From the NCBI GenBank assembly GCA_002435835.1, contig DIVM01000269.1:11440-26946 (forward strand): DNA of 15,507 bases, given 5' to 3'. Of this stretch, positions 15,094 through 15,507 are shown one piece after another. The stretch's first letter is position 1, and every line of letters begins with the position of its first letter. The stretch is from Firmicutes bacterium UBA6132. GTDB lineage: Bacteria; Bacillota_A; Clostridia; Tissierellales; Sedimentibacteraceae. Under the pieces are notes generated by a model. It did no database searches. It was not told the origin of the DNA and saw only the letters and a list, made by a program, of their open reading frames with translations. A program made the translations under genes and the position numbers.

Positions 15094-15507
15094 ATGTTAA
15101 ATTATGATATTCAATTTTTAAAGGGAGTAGGCCCTAAAAAAGCAAAGCAATTAAATAAATTAGACATTTATTCTATAGAAGATTTATTAAATTATTTTCC
15201 TATAAAATATGAAGATAGACAAAAAATTAGTGTTATAAATGATTTATCAGAAGAATCAAAAGTGTTATTGAAAATAAAGCTATATGAAAATCCAAAAAAA
15301 TCATCTTTTAAAAAAAATATGTCCATAATTAAGGCTATAGGAAGGGATGATACTGGATTTATTACTTTAACATTTTTTAATCAAGATTTTCTTATGGACA
15401 AGTTAAATACTTTTGATGAATATTATGTATTTGGCAAAGTAAAACTATCATTTGGTAAATTTGAAATGACAAATCCAGAAATAGAAAAGATACAAAATGA
15501 CCATAAA
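15094..15507 (+). CDS. recG: ATP-dependent DNA helicase RecG, N-terminal part
   Basis: RecG remodels stalled replication forks and branch-migrates Holliday junctions. Only the first 138 codons are present; the frame stays open to the window edge. The product begins MLNYDIQFLKGVGPKKAKQL, with the GVGPKKA turn (11-17) characteristic of RecG, then FPIKYEDR (35-42), and enters the OB-fold wedge domain (KIKLYENPKKSSF... GKVKLSFGKFEMTNPE, about 60-132) that holds the DNA fork. The helicase motifs lie beyond the window. It starts 9 bases after fakA, with a poor ribosome binding site, suggesting coupling to the upstream gene. It is not listed in longer open frames because it is cut by the end of the window. 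Confidence 0.93.
   Translation, partial: MLNYDIQFLKGVGPKKAKQLNKLDIYSIEDLLNYFPIKYEDRQKISVINDLSEESKVLLKIKLYENPKKSSFKKNMSIIKAIGRDDTGFITLTFFNQDFLMDKLNTFDEYYVFGKVKLSFGKFEMTNPEIEKIQNDHK

Noticed and set aside
1..15507. tRNA or rRNA genes, CRISPR arrays, transposases
   Set aside because: No cloverleaf with conserved T-loop, no regularly spaced repeats and no transposase motifs were found.

Overview
The window is a slice of a very AT-rich bacterial chromosome. Codon use is dominated by TTA, AGA, AAA and ATA, and ribosome binding sites are strong AGGAGG/GGAGG types. Gene content and order are those of a low-GC Firmicute, most likely class Clostridia (inferred from gene order and protein style, not from any search). 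B. subtilis has the same housekeeping array: fmt, rsmB, rlmN, prpC, prkC, rsgA, rpe, thiN, ..., rpmB (opposite strand), yloU, yloV, ..., recG.

Layout. Positions 1-928 are the 3' part of fmt, whose true start lies outside the window. A promoter-like sequence and a terminator-like hairpin precede rsmB (1027-2361). A second promoter-like sequence overlaps the rsmB stop and precedes rlmN (2433-3461). From rlmN onward the genes are packed with overlaps or gaps of about 0-11 bases: prpC (PP2C phosphatase), prkC (PASTA kinase), rsgA (ribosome-assembly GTPase), rpe and thiN (to 8423). Next comes a roughly 350-nt leader with a promoter and a complete T-box riboswitch with an Asn (AAC) specifier, controlling asnS (8834-10222), which ends at a strong terminator.

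Positions 10272 to about 12320 form an accessory island in this otherwise conserved array. It holds an alpha/beta-hydrolase (esterase) gene that has lost its C-terminal third, a class B3-like metallo-beta-lactamase-fold hydrolase gene with a frameshift near its 3' end, an orphan coding-like scrap and a terminator. Both enzyme genes look decayed. A 62-codon two-helix membrane protein follows (12321-12509). It converges with rpmB (zinc-ribbon L28, minus strand), and the two share a hairpin region. A divergent AT-rich intergenic region of about 325 bases with a clear promoter then leads to asp23/yloU, a fakA/yloV-type DAK2 protein and the start of recG, which runs off the window.

Function. Most genes serve translation and ribosome maturation (Fmt, RsmB, RlmN, RsgA, AsnRS, L28). 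The PrpC/PrkC pair senses cell-wall state. Rpe and ThiN supply the pentose phosphate pathway and thiamine diphosphate. Asp23 and FakA-like proteins belong to envelope and lipid metabolism, and RecG to recombination.

I see no new multi-gene system. The less expected items are a possible H-type pseudoknot between the asnS promoter and its T-box, a terminator-like hairpin just downstream of an apparent rsmB promoter, and the decaying hydrolase island.
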